Shown: positions 11,601 through 22,178 of the stretch, one piece after another | Layout: each line of letters begins with the position of its first letter | Position numbering within the stretch: the stretch's first letter is position 1 | Assembly (NCBI GenBank): GCA_037157565.1 | Contig: JAZHRO010000014.1 | Coordinates: 99,789,501-99,853,500, forward strand | Reading direction: 5' to 3' | Length of the DNA stretch: 64,000 bases | Source: Thalassia testudinum | Lineage: Eukaryota > Streptophyta > Magnoliopsida > Alismatales > Hydrocharitaceae | Notes under the pieces: model-generated | Told to the model about the DNA's origin: nothing | The model's input: only the letters and a program-made list of their open reading frames with translations | Database searches by the model: none | Position numbers and translations under genes: made by a program

Positions 11601-12184
11601 AATTTGGAAAGCTGCCCACTACCATTCTTCCAAGTATACTCCACACCACTGATGGGGTATTCAGTCAAGCCCATGTTCTGCACAGGCAATTGGAAGCCAG
11701 CTGTAGAACTATCCACTCTCCCATCCGGGTTATCATCACAAGAAATATAGCAATTGAAATCACCCCCTAACAACCATGGGGTCTCTTGCACTCTTTGTTG
11801 CATTGCATAGAGTTCCTCCCAAAAGCCAACTCTATCTGCTGCCACACAAGGACCATATATGCAAGAAATAAACGATTCCATATCTCCTTGAGGAGATTGA
11901 CATTTACAAGAAATTAAAAACCTATCACAAATAATTTCAGTTACTGACATGGAAGATTTTCTCCACCAAAAAGCCAGTCCTCCAGACCAACCAGTAGCAC
12001 CCTTAGCTGCAATATCATTACAACCCAGTTGCTTAAAACATTCCCATTCTTGACCATTTTCCCTCTCCAAGTGAGTCTCTTGTATAAGAGCACAGTCTAT
12101 CTCCCACTCAGAGAGATATCTACACAATGAAGCCCTTCTCTGTTTGTTGCGTAGCCCACGCACATTCCAGGACAAAACTCTCAT
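8654..12184 (-). pseudogene. LINE ORF2: endonuclease, reverse transcriptase, zinc-binding C-terminus
   Basis: This frame of 1177 codons encodes the protein that nicks target DNA and copies the LINE RNA there. The N-terminal AP-like endonuclease has QETHLE (residues 35-40), GGDFNC (140-145) and SDHTPL (221-226). The reverse transcriptase follows, with the YADD active site at 10124-10135. The last part holds a Cys/His cluster (CFLCGLHND, then H and C) typical of plant LINE C-termini. Six premature stops interrupt it, at 11315-11317, 9710-9712 (TGA), 9572-9574, 9374-9376, 8942-8944 and 8729-8731; the others are TAG. The frame is otherwise unbroken. Its ATG overlaps the ORF1 stop as ATGA. Confidence 0.92.
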
Positions 12185-13686
12185 TTCTCATTGGAGAGAT
12201 CCCCATTGGCCTTGCAGCCCACATATTCAACCATAATGGAATTAGCAATACATTGCTCCTCAATAGGAGGCAAGGACTCCTTCCTTCTCCTTCTCAACAT
12301 GTATGGAGATCTACCCACACCTCTTTGTTTATTTGAACCACTGCCATACTGCAAATCAGCAGGAATAGCAAGTTGCATCTAGACTGGCTCTTTAATCAAC
12401 AAATCCTTCCCTGTCCTGCCCACTACCATACTGCAGTTCATCTCAGAATCTGCCATTGGAGTTTCAGCAGCCTCCAAACAGCAGTCCTCTTTGACAATCA
12501 TGGCTTGACTGCTATCAGCAACAGAAACATCATCTCCCATCTGATGTTCCTCAGCCATGGCACAGTGACAATCCTTCCTCTTTTTGGTTGTAGGAGCATC
12601 AGCAGGAGGAGTGCGTCCACATCTGTCACTCTGATTTCTCTCCTCACTGTTGGTTCCAGACTTCATTTTATTCTCAGATGACTTATCTTGACCACATTCA
12701 ACCTGCCCAGACACCTGTCCAAGAGCAGCAAGTCTAACAAGCCAAGAAGTGCCCCCACATCTGACTGTGATCGAATCAGGAATTGAGCCAGCATTTGTAA
12801 CTTCTACCTCGACTTTTAGAGACCTAATATCCCCCTCTCCAATCAAAACTTCAGAACCATCACAGATTGAAGCAAAACCTGTTAACATTTTAGAGACAAC
12901 CCCCTTTAGCCTCATGTGCAATGGCAGACCATAGATCTCAAGGAGAATCCTCCTGGAGGTCACTCTTTGTGGAGGGCGCTCAGACAGAGCCCCATCAAAT
13001 GGGGAGACCATTCTCCAAATCACACTGACTTCTTCGAAATTACTTGAGCGAAACCTCAATCGTTCCACATCTAGCATACCCAAACCATACACCAAGAAGC
13101 GAGATTGGGATAACATGGCTATCTTCCAGCCCGTAGAAAAAAGATCCAGGGAACATACCAGATTCTGAAACATTTCCATTGACGGCCTGCCTGCCATGAT
13201 CTCTCCAATCAGAGCACCTCCCAGTGTGATCTCTGCAGTCGAGATCTCCTCCGAAGATGGGATCTCAACTTCAATTGTGTGGCTACCCAGAGTCGGCGGC
13301 GGCGGCGGACGAGCTTCATTCTTGACCCTCCAGACAGGATGCGAGAATGTCCTCTAAGACTGCCAAGAAATCCTCCTAGGGCATGACTCACGCTTGTGTC
13401 CTTCACTCCTGCATTCCAAGCAAATCAGGGGGTTTTTACAAATCGCTGCCACATGCCCCCTTCGTCTGCATCTGAAGCAAAGAACCTCTCCATTCTTTCT
13501 CCTCCAGGAACGTCTTCGAGCATTTTTAGACGACCTAAAGAATCTCTCCTGCCAAATCCGCTCCCTTCTCCTCCAAGACCTCAATCTCCATGTCCTCCAT
13601 TCACCTTCTGCTCCAGCCCTGGATGGCTCCGCCCCATAGCCGTCCTCTACCCAGCGTCGATCTCCCTCCTCCCGCCTTCGCCCCAT
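12181..13686 (-). pseudogene. LINE ORF1: nucleic-acid-binding protein with two zinc knuckles
   Basis: 502 codons in one frame, read from an ATG at 13684-13686. An Arg-rich N-terminus is followed at roughly residues 70-105 by two tandem CCHC knuckles (CFRCRRRGHVAAIC and CLECRSEGHKRESC). Then come a Pro-run linker, a domain of about 180 residues with alternating hydrophobic segments, and an acidic to basic tail. ORF1 proteins of L1 elements bind and package element RNA. In-frame TAGs stand at 13354-13356 and 12379-12381. The stop TGA (12181-12183) overlaps the ORF2 start. The knuckles lie near the N-terminus; many plant L1 ORF1 proteins have them towards the C-terminus. Confidence 0.82.
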
Positions 13687-13716
13687 TTCAATTGTTTAAT
13701 TTGATGAATACTTCTC

Positions 13717-13730
13717 GTATTCCTCAAGTT
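13717..13730. repeat. Target-site duplication of the LINE, right
   Basis: GTATTCCTCAAGTT, identical to 8562-8575, marks the 5' end of the LINE. Confidence 0.9.
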
Positions 13731-14102
13731 AGCCAAAACCTTTTCTTGGACCTGGTTAACCTGAACCAAATAGTTTCGTTCAGGGTTGGGCAAGTTTGGG
13801 ATCAGTGCAGAGGAGTTAATGAATTAAGATTCGTGATACCCTCCCTAATAATAGGTCATTTTGGGTTGTTCATGAAGGGATGACGATCTATAATCGATGT
13901 GGCTATGAGAAGGATAAAAATCTTGATGATGGTGTCCATGGTTAGATCCTAAACACGGAAGTCCGAAACTATATCCCCAATCGGAGTTATCCCAACTAAC
14001 AGATGGTTGATTACAGTACGAGTAAGGATAATCATCATGTTGAGGATAAATCATAACAGGAGGGAAAGAGCGGGAATGCGTATAAAATATGGAAGGATTC
14101 AT
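13717..14102 (-). pseudogene. N1 unknown ORF, N-terminal part
   Basis: This begins with an ATG at 14100-14102 (MNPSIFYTHSRSFPP). It is rich in Tyr, His, Ser, Asp and Pro with clusters such as HGHHHQDFYPSHSH, suggesting a disordered N-terminus. Stops TAG (13845-13847) and TAA (13824-13826) interrupt it. The frame then continues through LPNPERNYLVQVNQVQEK and across the LINE insertion point into the C-terminal part at 8575. The sequence just upstream resembles the leader immediately before gag in B, so this ORF takes gag's place. It resembles no family I know. Confidence 0.6.
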
Positions 14103-15257
14103 GATAGATGGGAGGAAGAAAGGCACCATGCAATACAAACAATCAAACCTATCCTTAAGTGGGCTAGCCTAAAGACCTACAGACTCCCAGAACTCGTCTT
14201 GAGATAAAGAAATGATTTGATCTACTTCTTTTCATTCAATCCAACCAGTTAGAGGGAGGGATTGGGGAGAAGGTTCTTCCTTCAGCTTGCGCCTTTGGTT
14301 CCTAGTGTACCCCCCAACCATGATCATTTGATTCTGCTCCCCTAGCTAGACATCAGATTGAGTGGTAGAAATAGACTAATCAAAAATAATCTCATTCTGG
14401 GCTCCGAAGAGCGAGTCCAATCCTTAAGTCCAATGTCTACTCTATTTTATTTAAGGTTAGGTTTGAATGTGCTTTGGAATGTGATGGGCCACTTATCTAG
14501 GTTATGCCCTTAATGATTGATTGATATGTGTGTGCATGCACAACCAGTGGTTTTCAAGCAAGATTATTTTTGATGCGGTGAATTTTAGAGTTCAAATCTT
14601 GCTTAGTAGCTTTTAGCATTCAATTTTAGGTATTTTCAATAAAGTTTTATTGTCACACCAGGTTTTGAAAGCACAGGTGAAGATGTTTTCCTTTAAAGCT
14701 TAAAAGAATGTGGAGTGCCTGGTAAATCCCTAAGAGTTGAACCTATGTGGCTACTACTTAATGAGTTGATTTTAGTTGAAGTGATGCGGCCCAATTAACT
14801 CAAACAATTGGCATGTTGCACCACTTAATTAGGCACACAAGTGATTACCTAATTTGATTTCTACTCGATTATGTGTTTGGGTGTGTGTACAGGTTCCAAA
14901 GATCGATTTACTGGTTGAGTTTGAAAATCAGATGAGGTTGTGTACCTCTATGGGAGTTTTTAAATTTTTCTTTTTAAATGCAGAGGGTAAGGCGGGTGTA
15001 GGTGTCAAACAAACAATCAAAACAACCTTAGTGTTTATAAGAACACCTAAGTTGATTCATGTTCATGTTATTACGTGATGGGATGAAAAGTAATGGGTGG
15101 GAGGTGGGGCTAAACTTACAGAACCTTCAATAGCACTTTGCTCCAATCTATCGCTTTTGCACGTCTCAAAAGAGTACCTACAATCACAATAAGAAAGGAG
15201 AGAAGTGAAGTAAATGATTCGTAAGTCGGAAAACATGAAGAATAAAAGAGCCTCACC
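14103..15257 (-). other. N1 5' leader
   Basis: Untranslated leader between primer site and ORF. It resembles the leaders of B (33416-34636) and N3 (50378-51578), sharing the words around AACCAGTTAG, AGGTTCTTCCTTC, TAGTGTACCCCCC and GGCACACAAG. It probably contains packaging signals, which would let the element use foreign Gag; that is inferred. No gene is seen. Confidence 0.65.
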
Positions 15258-15275
15258 TCCCCGGCAACAATGCCA
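15258..15275 (-). other. Primer-binding site of N1
   Basis: On the minus strand this reads TGGCATTGTTGCCGGGGA, close to the complement of the plant tRNA-Asp 3' end, three bases inside the LTR. It fixes the element's orientation and is the site type usual for Athila-like elements. Confidence 0.85.
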
Positions 15276-15278
15276 AAA

Positions 15279-17003
15279 TGTTAAGCAAAAACCTACTGAA
15301 AACTTGTCGTTGTAGTTTGAGTCGCGAAGAGATCCATTCAACAGATAAAATTTATACCGAAAATTCATAAAGAAGTTCCGGGTCGAACAAAGGGAGGTAG
15401 ACGTTTGATTAAAAATACGCATTTTATTTGTTTGTCATAAAACAAATTAGCTGGTCGAAAACTAGCTATCTATTTAACAAATAATAAATAAAAGAGAGAG
15501 AGAGAATATTACAAATAAAGCCAAAAGAGAGGTAGAATAAACATGGATTTCATTACAAGAAGTTGTTCATTACACTACTCATTATGACTAGAAAGCAGGA
15601 AATCTACACTAGAAAGCAGTAAATCTACTCTAGAAAGCAGTAAAGAGAATGGAGAGAGAAATATCCTCCTCGATGATCACTTGGAGGACGAGCTACACGG
15701 GACGATGCCTGGAAGATGGGGAATGGAGCGAGAAGAAGGAGGATGAAGGGGGAGGAATGGGAATGAAGCAGCACGTCGTCATCATCACGGGATCTACTTC
15801 CCAAATGCAGAGAGAGGATAATCGCAGGATGGTCCACGAAGGGGGATGAAGGTGGAAAAATTATGATTTCTACTCTAGAGGAGCATCCCAGGTTTGGGAC
15901 AAGCTTCTCTTAAGATTTGCAGAGGAAGAGAGGAGAAGGAAGGGATGAAAATTTCATAGGGTAGGGGTCTCCTTTTACAGTTGCAACGATTGGGACCTTT
16001 AGTGACGGACATAAACGTCGCTAAAGGTCCGTCATGGGCAACGTGTGTGCGCGTTGCACGTGCTCGCTCCTTTTCCGTGCCTAAAATGCTCGCGCATGTT
16101 TGGGTGATATCAACCATCTGATCATGAGATCAGACGGTCAAGATCTTGCCTCACAGCGCCCATTCAAATGCCTCTGCCACACACGTGCGTGCGATGAGGC
16201 ATGATGACACGCGTCATCGCGCCCGTACGCAATCCAGCACATGTCCTCGCGCTATGTCTCCTCCCCTCGGCTACCCGATCTTCATTTGACGAACGAATTG
16301 AATGCGCCCCACACCCTAGCTGGATTGAGGCGCTCAGCGTGTCTCGAACTCGCGACCGCTACATCACCCACACGGGCGTGACTGCTGCGCTAAGGCCTCA
16401 TCTTTGTCACCCAGATGATTTAAGCGCGTGCGATCATGGCTATTGGATGGGCATCCAAAGGTGGAGGTTCATCGAGCGGGTGAAGAAGAAAAGCAGCGGC
16501 AGGTCCCTGGGGCCGATCGGGCAGCTGAGATGGAGCCACGTGGTGCCATATTGGTCGTCCATCTTCTATGTGTTGTAGACGGTGCCACTGGTGTCAAATT
16601 GGACCGATTTCCATGCCGTTAGGGTATGATCATCGATCCAAACCCATCCGTGCGGTAGGATTTGTCATATGAGGTGAGGATTAACACCATCTTGGCCCTT
16701 GATTTCTAGGCTTCTTGGGACTATATCTGGTGCTACGGATGTCCGATCAGAGTGATCTTAGAGTCGTTGAACTCCCTTCATTGCCCTGATTAGATCCGTA
16801 CAGTTGGATCCCCGGTCCGAAGCCCTGATTAAAATGTTGCCCTATCCCTGGCCATAAAAGGAGACAATTAACCTACATTTTATACAGACTAACCTAAATG
16901 CAAGATGATGTATGTTATGCAATATTTACAATATGTGATGCAATTCTATTCCTAAGAACATGCGTAAATAGACAGTTTATGTGATATAAACATGTTTACA
17001 TCA
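15279..17003 (-). repeat. 5' LTR of N1
   Basis: About 1725 bp, from TGTTAAGC to TTTACATCA on the + strand. It holds the inverted repeat at 15995-16028 and the CCACGTGG motif at 16536-16543. The TATA-equivalent site has decayed (CCTTTTACAG on the + strand near 15971). The two LTRs differ at many positions, so the insertion is not recent. Confidence 0.88.
15995..16028 (-). promoter_or_regulatory. CTTTAGTGACG inverted repeat, N1 5' LTR
   Basis: ACCTTTAGTGACG and CGTCGCTAAAGGT flank a short loop; the arms pair at all but one position. It stands just upstream of the core promoter on the minus strand. Confidence 0.65.
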
Positions 17004-17008
17004 ACAAC
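17004..17008. repeat. Target-site duplication of N1, right (ACAAC)
   Basis: Matches 4200-4204. A1's gag resumes directly after it. Confidence 0.9.
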
Positions 17009-18980
17009 TTAGGTCAAATGCTGATGAGATCCATAATTCTCATTCATTTGACATGGAATTGATTTACAACAAACTAGATAAGGTGGACTTGGTTGCCAAA
17101 AGATAGGAAGAGTGGATGTCCAAAAATTTAGGAAATACTTCTACCCCCACTCAATCCCAGAATTTGGGATTCCATTCTTCACGAGCTTCCATGGGGCTAG
17201 AGTTCGTAAACCAACTAGAGTTGGCTCAACCTATGAGCCAGAATTTCTTAGAACCTTATGTGATCCAAATAGGGACCATTGATCCCAATTTTTCTACTTA
17301 TTCCTTCTCCCCATCCTCACCCTATGAGGATGCATACGTGATATAGGAGAATGTTAGGTCCAACCCATATTTTAACACATATAGCCTGGGTTGGAGGAAT
17401 CACCCTAACTTCTCTCGGGAAAGTTAGGGGCAACAGACCCAAACACTATCCAGCAACTATGCACCTCAAAGACCTCTGGGTCAGGGTCAAGTATACACCC
17501 AGTTGTCCCCAAGACCGGTCACTCGGCCATCTCTGAATGCCCAACAATCCACAGGGCAGGCTGATTTAAACAGGCAAATGGTAGAAATGAAAGGATTTGT
17601 GCTCTAGCTTATGCAGCAAATGAAGACATCACTGGAAAACTTGCAATACGGGCTTATTGCCAACACTTGACAACCCATATCTTTACCATCCCAACCCATA
17701 CCCAATTCTTGCAATGTACAAAATCATGGCAATAGAGCCCAAGGGTACGGGAATCAGAGGGACCCACATGCACATGCTCGATGGTTGAGCAGGGTCCTTC
17801 TTCCTCTTCTAACCCTAGTTATCTGGTTAATCAATCCCCTCTTATCTTTCATAACCTTTCCCAAGACCTGAACTCATACACGTCTGCAAATTCTATCACC
17901 TTGAGGAGCGGGAAGCAAACCAAGGGCCTCGAACTACCATCTTCTAGTAACCAAAACCCTAGTGAACCTGTGGAAGAAAAGGAGAAAATTGATGAAGAAA
18001 ACAAGGCTCAGGAACCTAAAATTGAGGACACCACCCATATCCCGTTCCCTGAAGCCTTGTTAAAAACTAGGAAGAAGAAAACCCTAGATAGCAACGAGGA
18101 GGTCCGAAATTTATTCAAGAGTGTAGAGATCAATATCCCACTCCTCAATGTTATTAAACACATCCTGGCATACGCTAAGTTCATGAAAGATTTATGTACT
18201 CAAAAGCGTAAGCCAAAAGAACCCACCTTGAGGAAGGTGATTCTCTCTGAGCAGGCGAGTTCTGTTATCTTGCACCACCTTCCTCAAAAGAAGAGAGATC
18301 CAGGTGCCCCCTTGATTTCATGTGTCATTGGCGATTACACTTTTGGTAGGGCACTATTGGATCTAGGTGCAACCATCAACCTAATCCTGACCTCTCCCTA
18401 TGAAAGGTCTAGGTTAGGTGAACTCAGGCCAACCTTAGTAATGCTACAGTTAGCGAAGCGTTAGGTCACCACACCAAAAGGCATTATTGAGGACATTATT
18501 GTCAAGGTCAAGGACTTCTATTTTCTTGTAGATTTCCTACTCCTTGGCATGGATGTACCTAAAGATTTAAGGAACACGTCCATCATTCTGGGGTGCCCAT
18601 TCGTAGCTACTACCATGGCCAACATCAATTTTGAGAGTGGTAGTATGGAGACCGCCTTTGGAGATAGGAAATTAACACTTGATATTTTCAAGGAGATAAA
18701 AGGAATTGAGGATTGTGGATTTATTGAGGATCTTGAGGATCATGATTTTAATGTTGAGATGTGTATGTCTATCAATTTACTCGAGGACTCTACCAGCACT
18801 AGTGAACTTAACCCACAACCCTCCGTGGAAGACTCGCCACACCCTGAAGAGGTTGATTTTGTTCACTCCCAACCTCTCCCTCTGGATCATCCTGATGAAT
18901 CGTCATCAGCATCCTCCTTACCCACTATCCTGAACCCACCCCAACTAGAATTGCAACCATTGCCTAAGAATTTAAAATGA
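17009..18980 (+). pseudogene. gag-pr: A1 gag 3' part and protease
   Basis: It resumes gag at the insertion point (TAGGTCAAATGCTGATGAGA, as in B at about 35490). The gag C-terminus is Gln/Ser/Pro-rich. The open part from 17781 holds an acidic linker and then the aspartic protease with its active-site box as DLGAT (DLGAS in B and N3), followed by the ILGCPF flap-end region (ILGHPF in B). The linker ends in LP and Asp-rich repeats with PHPEEVDFVHSQPLPL. A stop at 18462-18464 interrupts the protease in frame, and others lie before 17781. Confidence 0.82.
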
Positions 18981-20857
18981 GTTCTTAGGACCTAAGAATG
19001 TGCTCCCTGTGATTATTACTGCTGATTTGACTAACGAGCAAGAATTGAGATTGATTAAGGTCCTTAAGAATAATAAAGAGGCAATTGGTTGGACTATCCA
19101 CGACCTTAGGGGAATCGAGCCATCTTACTGTAATCATTGTATTTTCATGGAAGATGGATCTTGCTTTTATTGTGAGATGCAAAGGAGATTAAACCCGAAT
19201 ATGTGAGAAGTGGTAAGAAAGGAAATAATCAAGTGGCTTGATGCAGACACTATTTACCCAATCTCAAATAGCCCGTGGGTTAGCCCCGTTCAGATTGTGC
19301 CCAAAAAGGTGGGGATAACGGTCATGACTAATGAGAAAGGGGAATCTTTCACCACCTTTTCAGCTTCTGCTTGGAGAGTTTGTATTGATTATAGGAAGCT
19401 GAACACAACCACCAAAAAGGACCATTCCCTTTGCCATTCACTGATCAAATCCTAGAAAGGTTAGTTGGGCAAAAGTACTTGTGCTTCTAGGATAGTTATT
19501 CGGGATATAACCAAGTCCCTATCCATCCTGAAGACTAGGAAATGACAACTTTCACATGTCCCTATGAAACCTTAACATTTCGTTGGATGGTTTTTGGGCT
19601 TTGTAATGCAGCCGCAACTTTCAAAGGTGCATGCTATCCATCTTTTCTGACATGATGGGAGATTGTCTTGAGGTGTTCATGGATGATTTCTCCATTTTCG
19701 GAGATTCCTTCGAGTCATGCATAGCTAACTTAGAATTGATCCTCAAGAGATGCATCAAGACACAACTGGTCCTTAGCTGGGAAAAGAGCCACTTTTTGAC
19801 TCAAGAAGGCATTGTCTTGGGTCATGTGGTCTCTAATCAGGGAATTGAGGTTGATAAGGCTAAGGTGGATGCCATCTCTAAACTTCCTCCACCCACATCT
19901 ATGAAACAAATCCAATCATTCCTGGATCATGTGGGCTTTTATTGAAGATTCATCAAGGACTTCTCGAGGGTTGCTTGACCCTTGAGCAACTTTCTGGCCA
20001 AAGACATGCCGTTTAAGTTCGTTGAATTGTGCCACAAGGCATTTGATTTTTTTTTTTTTTGGAAACAACAACGAAAGCTATTATACTACGATAGCGATCT
20101 GGGAGAGCATTTTATTAATTATAAAAAAATGAGTTTACAAAATGGATCCCCATATACGCATGAGGGACCAGCATGCATTTACAATTTGTTCCACACAAGC
20201 TGGCCTCTCCTGAAATAAAAACTCATTTCTCTCTCCAAATGCACCACATCACTGTTGCCATATGTATATGCAACTTATCCTTTGTCAAGAATTTTTTCCA
20301 TAGCAAGTCCCACGTGAGTAGTGGCTCCCTGCATACTATCCTCCAAACCGTATCCATCACCACACCAATGACAAGATGTGCCTAAAGTTGTTGCAACCAC
20401 CAGTCTAGACAACTCCATTTGAGATTATAGTTGACACATCTGATTATGCGTTGGGGATGTCTTAGGTTAGAAAATAGATAAGAAGCCCTCTCTTATCTAC
20501 TACGCTAGCGAAACTCTGGACGAGGCCCAGAGGAACTACATTGTTATCGAAAAAGAGTTGCTAGCTGTAGTCTTTGCTTTGGAAAAATTTACGGCTTATC
20601 TTTTACATTCTCATGTTACCATCTACACCAACCACTTAACCTTGAAACATCTCTTGGCCAGGAAGGATGCTAAGCCTCGACTTATTCACTGGATTCTTTT
20701 ACTTCAAGAATTTGATCTTGAAATCAAAAACAAATCTGAGGCACAAAACGTAGTGGTGGATCACCTTTCAAGAATCTTGATTGACTCTCCTCATCCGAAT
20801 ATCCCTATCTCTGACACTTTTCTGGATGAGACTATCCTTATAGTCTCAAGTACCTAA
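18981..20857 (+). pseudogene. rt-rh: A1 reverse transcriptase and RNase H
   Basis: The RT fingers region has PWVSPVQIVPKK and WRVCIDYRKLN, and the catalytic box is FMDDFS near 19678-19695. The thumb region has LPPPTSMKQIQSFLDHVGFY. RNase H follows as LLAVVFALEKFTAYLL, TLKHLLARKDAKP and VVVDHLSRIL. Several frameshifts (for example about 19440-19625), stops and a LINE-tail insertion (about 20047-20366) disrupt it. RT and RNase H convert element RNA to DNA; this copy cannot make an active enzyme. Confidence 0.85.
20047..20366 (-). mobile_element. 5'-truncated LINE tail in A1
   Basis: A T-run (20047-20060) starts about 320 bp that parallel the 3' end of the LINE at 8576-8900: a run of A/T, then ATTTACAATTTGTTCC, CTCCTGAAATAAAAACTCAT, CATATGTATATGCAACTTAT, and TGCATACTATCCTCCAAACC. 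Only the last part of ORF2 and the tail are present, in minus orientation. It belongs to a related but different LINE subfamily. Exact right edge and target duplication were not resolved. Confidence 0.75.
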
Positions 20858-21619
20858 ACCCCTTGGTTTGCGAATATCGTTAATTATTTGGCCGTTGGTC
20901 AAATCCCTTAGGATTGGACCAAACAACAACCCCTACCACCCCAGTTCAGGAATTTACTAGCAAAATATAGGGTGAATCATTGGATTTCCACACCCTAGCA
21001 CCCCTAGACGAACGAATAGGATGAGGTCACCAATCGGGAGATCAAGAACATTCTATAGAAAACGGTTAGGCCTAAAAGGATGGATTGGACCCAAAAGTTA
21101 GATGATGCTCTTTGGGCTTACCGTACGACATACAAAATGCCTATTGGTATGTCTCCATTCCGTCTGGTGTTTGGTAGGGTGTGTCACTTATCCGTCGAGT
21201 TAGAACACTGGGCATTTTGGGCCATCAAGAAATGCAATCTTAACCTAGAGTTAGCTGGGAAGACCAGGAAATTCCAACTATCTAAGTTGGAGTACCTTAG
21301 AAATGATGCCTATGAGAATGCCAAAATCTATAAGGCAAGGACCAAAGCTCTTCATGACCAGATGATTACCCGTAAGAGCTTTGAGCCAAACCAAAGGGTC
21401 TAGCTTTTTGATTCTCGATTTAAGCTCTTTCCTATCATGCTTAGGTATAAGTGGAACGACTTATTCATTATTGACTGGATTTTTCCTAATGGGACCTTGG
21501 AAATATCTGACCCAAAGATGGGTAATTCCTTCAAGGTCAACGGGCAACATCTAAAACCCTATGTTGACCATGTGCTTCCTGAACCCATCTTAGACACGAT
21601 TTCTCTCACCTTGCCCTAA
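20858..21619 (+). pseudogene. in: A1 integrase remnant (core deleted)
   Basis: Compared with B, about 500 bp are missing between positions 20927 and 20940: the HHCC zinc finger and the first two catalytic aspartates of the integrase core are gone. What remains runs from the third catalytic region (near NREIKNIL) through [20 protein letters not shown] and the C-terminal part DWIFPNGTLEISDPK, ending LTLP with TAA at 21617-21619. It cannot encode a working integrase. Confidence 0.82.
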
Positions 21620-22178
21620 TCTCCATTGGCCGGACATCACCTAGCTGAAGGCATTAAACTCAGCACATCTATAGACTATTTGGAGCTGATCGAAGTTTCA
21701 CGGAATTCAGGTGATATTCTTCCTATTCTGCCCTCCTGTACGCTTTTATTTTACAATGAGGACATTACATTAACTCAGCATGGGGGGATAGATACTTTGT
21801 AATTTAATCATGTTGTCAGCCCGTAACAATAATCTCCTATTATTTAAAAAAAAAGTAGACTTAGGAGAAGAGAACTTAGCCATTAGGAGTTGCAAACTTC
21901 AGGAAATGATAAATTAGGACCTGAATAGGAAGACTCTTTAGGTCTTTGGGCTTAATCAGCCTGGGTGTCCACTCGAATGTGGACTTGGCCTCGAGTCCTC
22001 GCCAAGTAATTTTATTCTAATTTGGCCAATAAATTGGGGTGATAAGTACACGACCTATCAATCCACCTCTGATTTAAGGGGACTCTAAGTCTAAGCATCT
22101 ACATACTATTTGCACTGACTCACTTTTCAGCGATTTTTACAAAATTTGGGTAGATAATAAACCATCTAGGGTGGTATG
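21620..22178 (+). other. A1 3' noncoding region, first part
   Basis: No gene. It matches B's 3' noncoding region after the pol stop (54132-54683), including GAGGACATTACATTAACTCA and the CATGGGGGGA word. It is cut at N2's target duplication GTATG (22174-22178) and resumes at 30094. Confidence 0.75.
22174..22178. repeat. Target-site duplication of N2, left (GTATG)
   Basis: GTATG precedes the LTR start TGACAGTC and is repeated at 30089-30093. Removing N2 gives a sequence that aligns with B across the junction. Confidence 0.9.

Larger units (their letters stand above)
8576..13716 (-). mobile_element. Near full-length L1-type LINE inserted in N1
   Basis: A 5.1-kb non-LTR retrotransposon on the minus strand, flanked by a perfect 14-bp target duplication. 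It has ORF1, ORF2 and a short A-tail (T-run on the + strand at 8576-8583). ORF1 begins only about 30 bp from the 5' end, so the copy is complete or nearly so. It is inactive because both ORFs have premature stops, but no frameshift was found in either. It entered N1's unknown ORF and is therefore younger than N1. Confidence 0.92.
4205..17003 (-). mobile_element. Non-autonomous Athila-related LTR element N1 (carries a LINE)
   Basis: Both LTRs (4205-5969 and 15279-17003) begin TG and end CA on the + strand, and perfect ACAAC duplications flank the element. The primer site lies inside the right LTR, so the element reads on the minus strand. Without the LINE (8576-13716) its internal region is about 4.1 kb. 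There is no gag, protease, RT or integrase; a single unknown reading frame sits where gag would start. Its leader (14103-15257) and 3' noncoding tract (5970-7559) resemble those of N3, A1 and B, so it probably moved using proteins of an Athila-like partner. That last step is inference. Confidence 0.85.

Noticed and set aside
15258..15275. tRNA gene at the tRNA-like matches
   Set aside because: Only the 18 nt complementary to a tRNA 3' end are present, next to LTRs; these are primer-binding sites. The same holds at 28267, 33398, 51579 and 63343.
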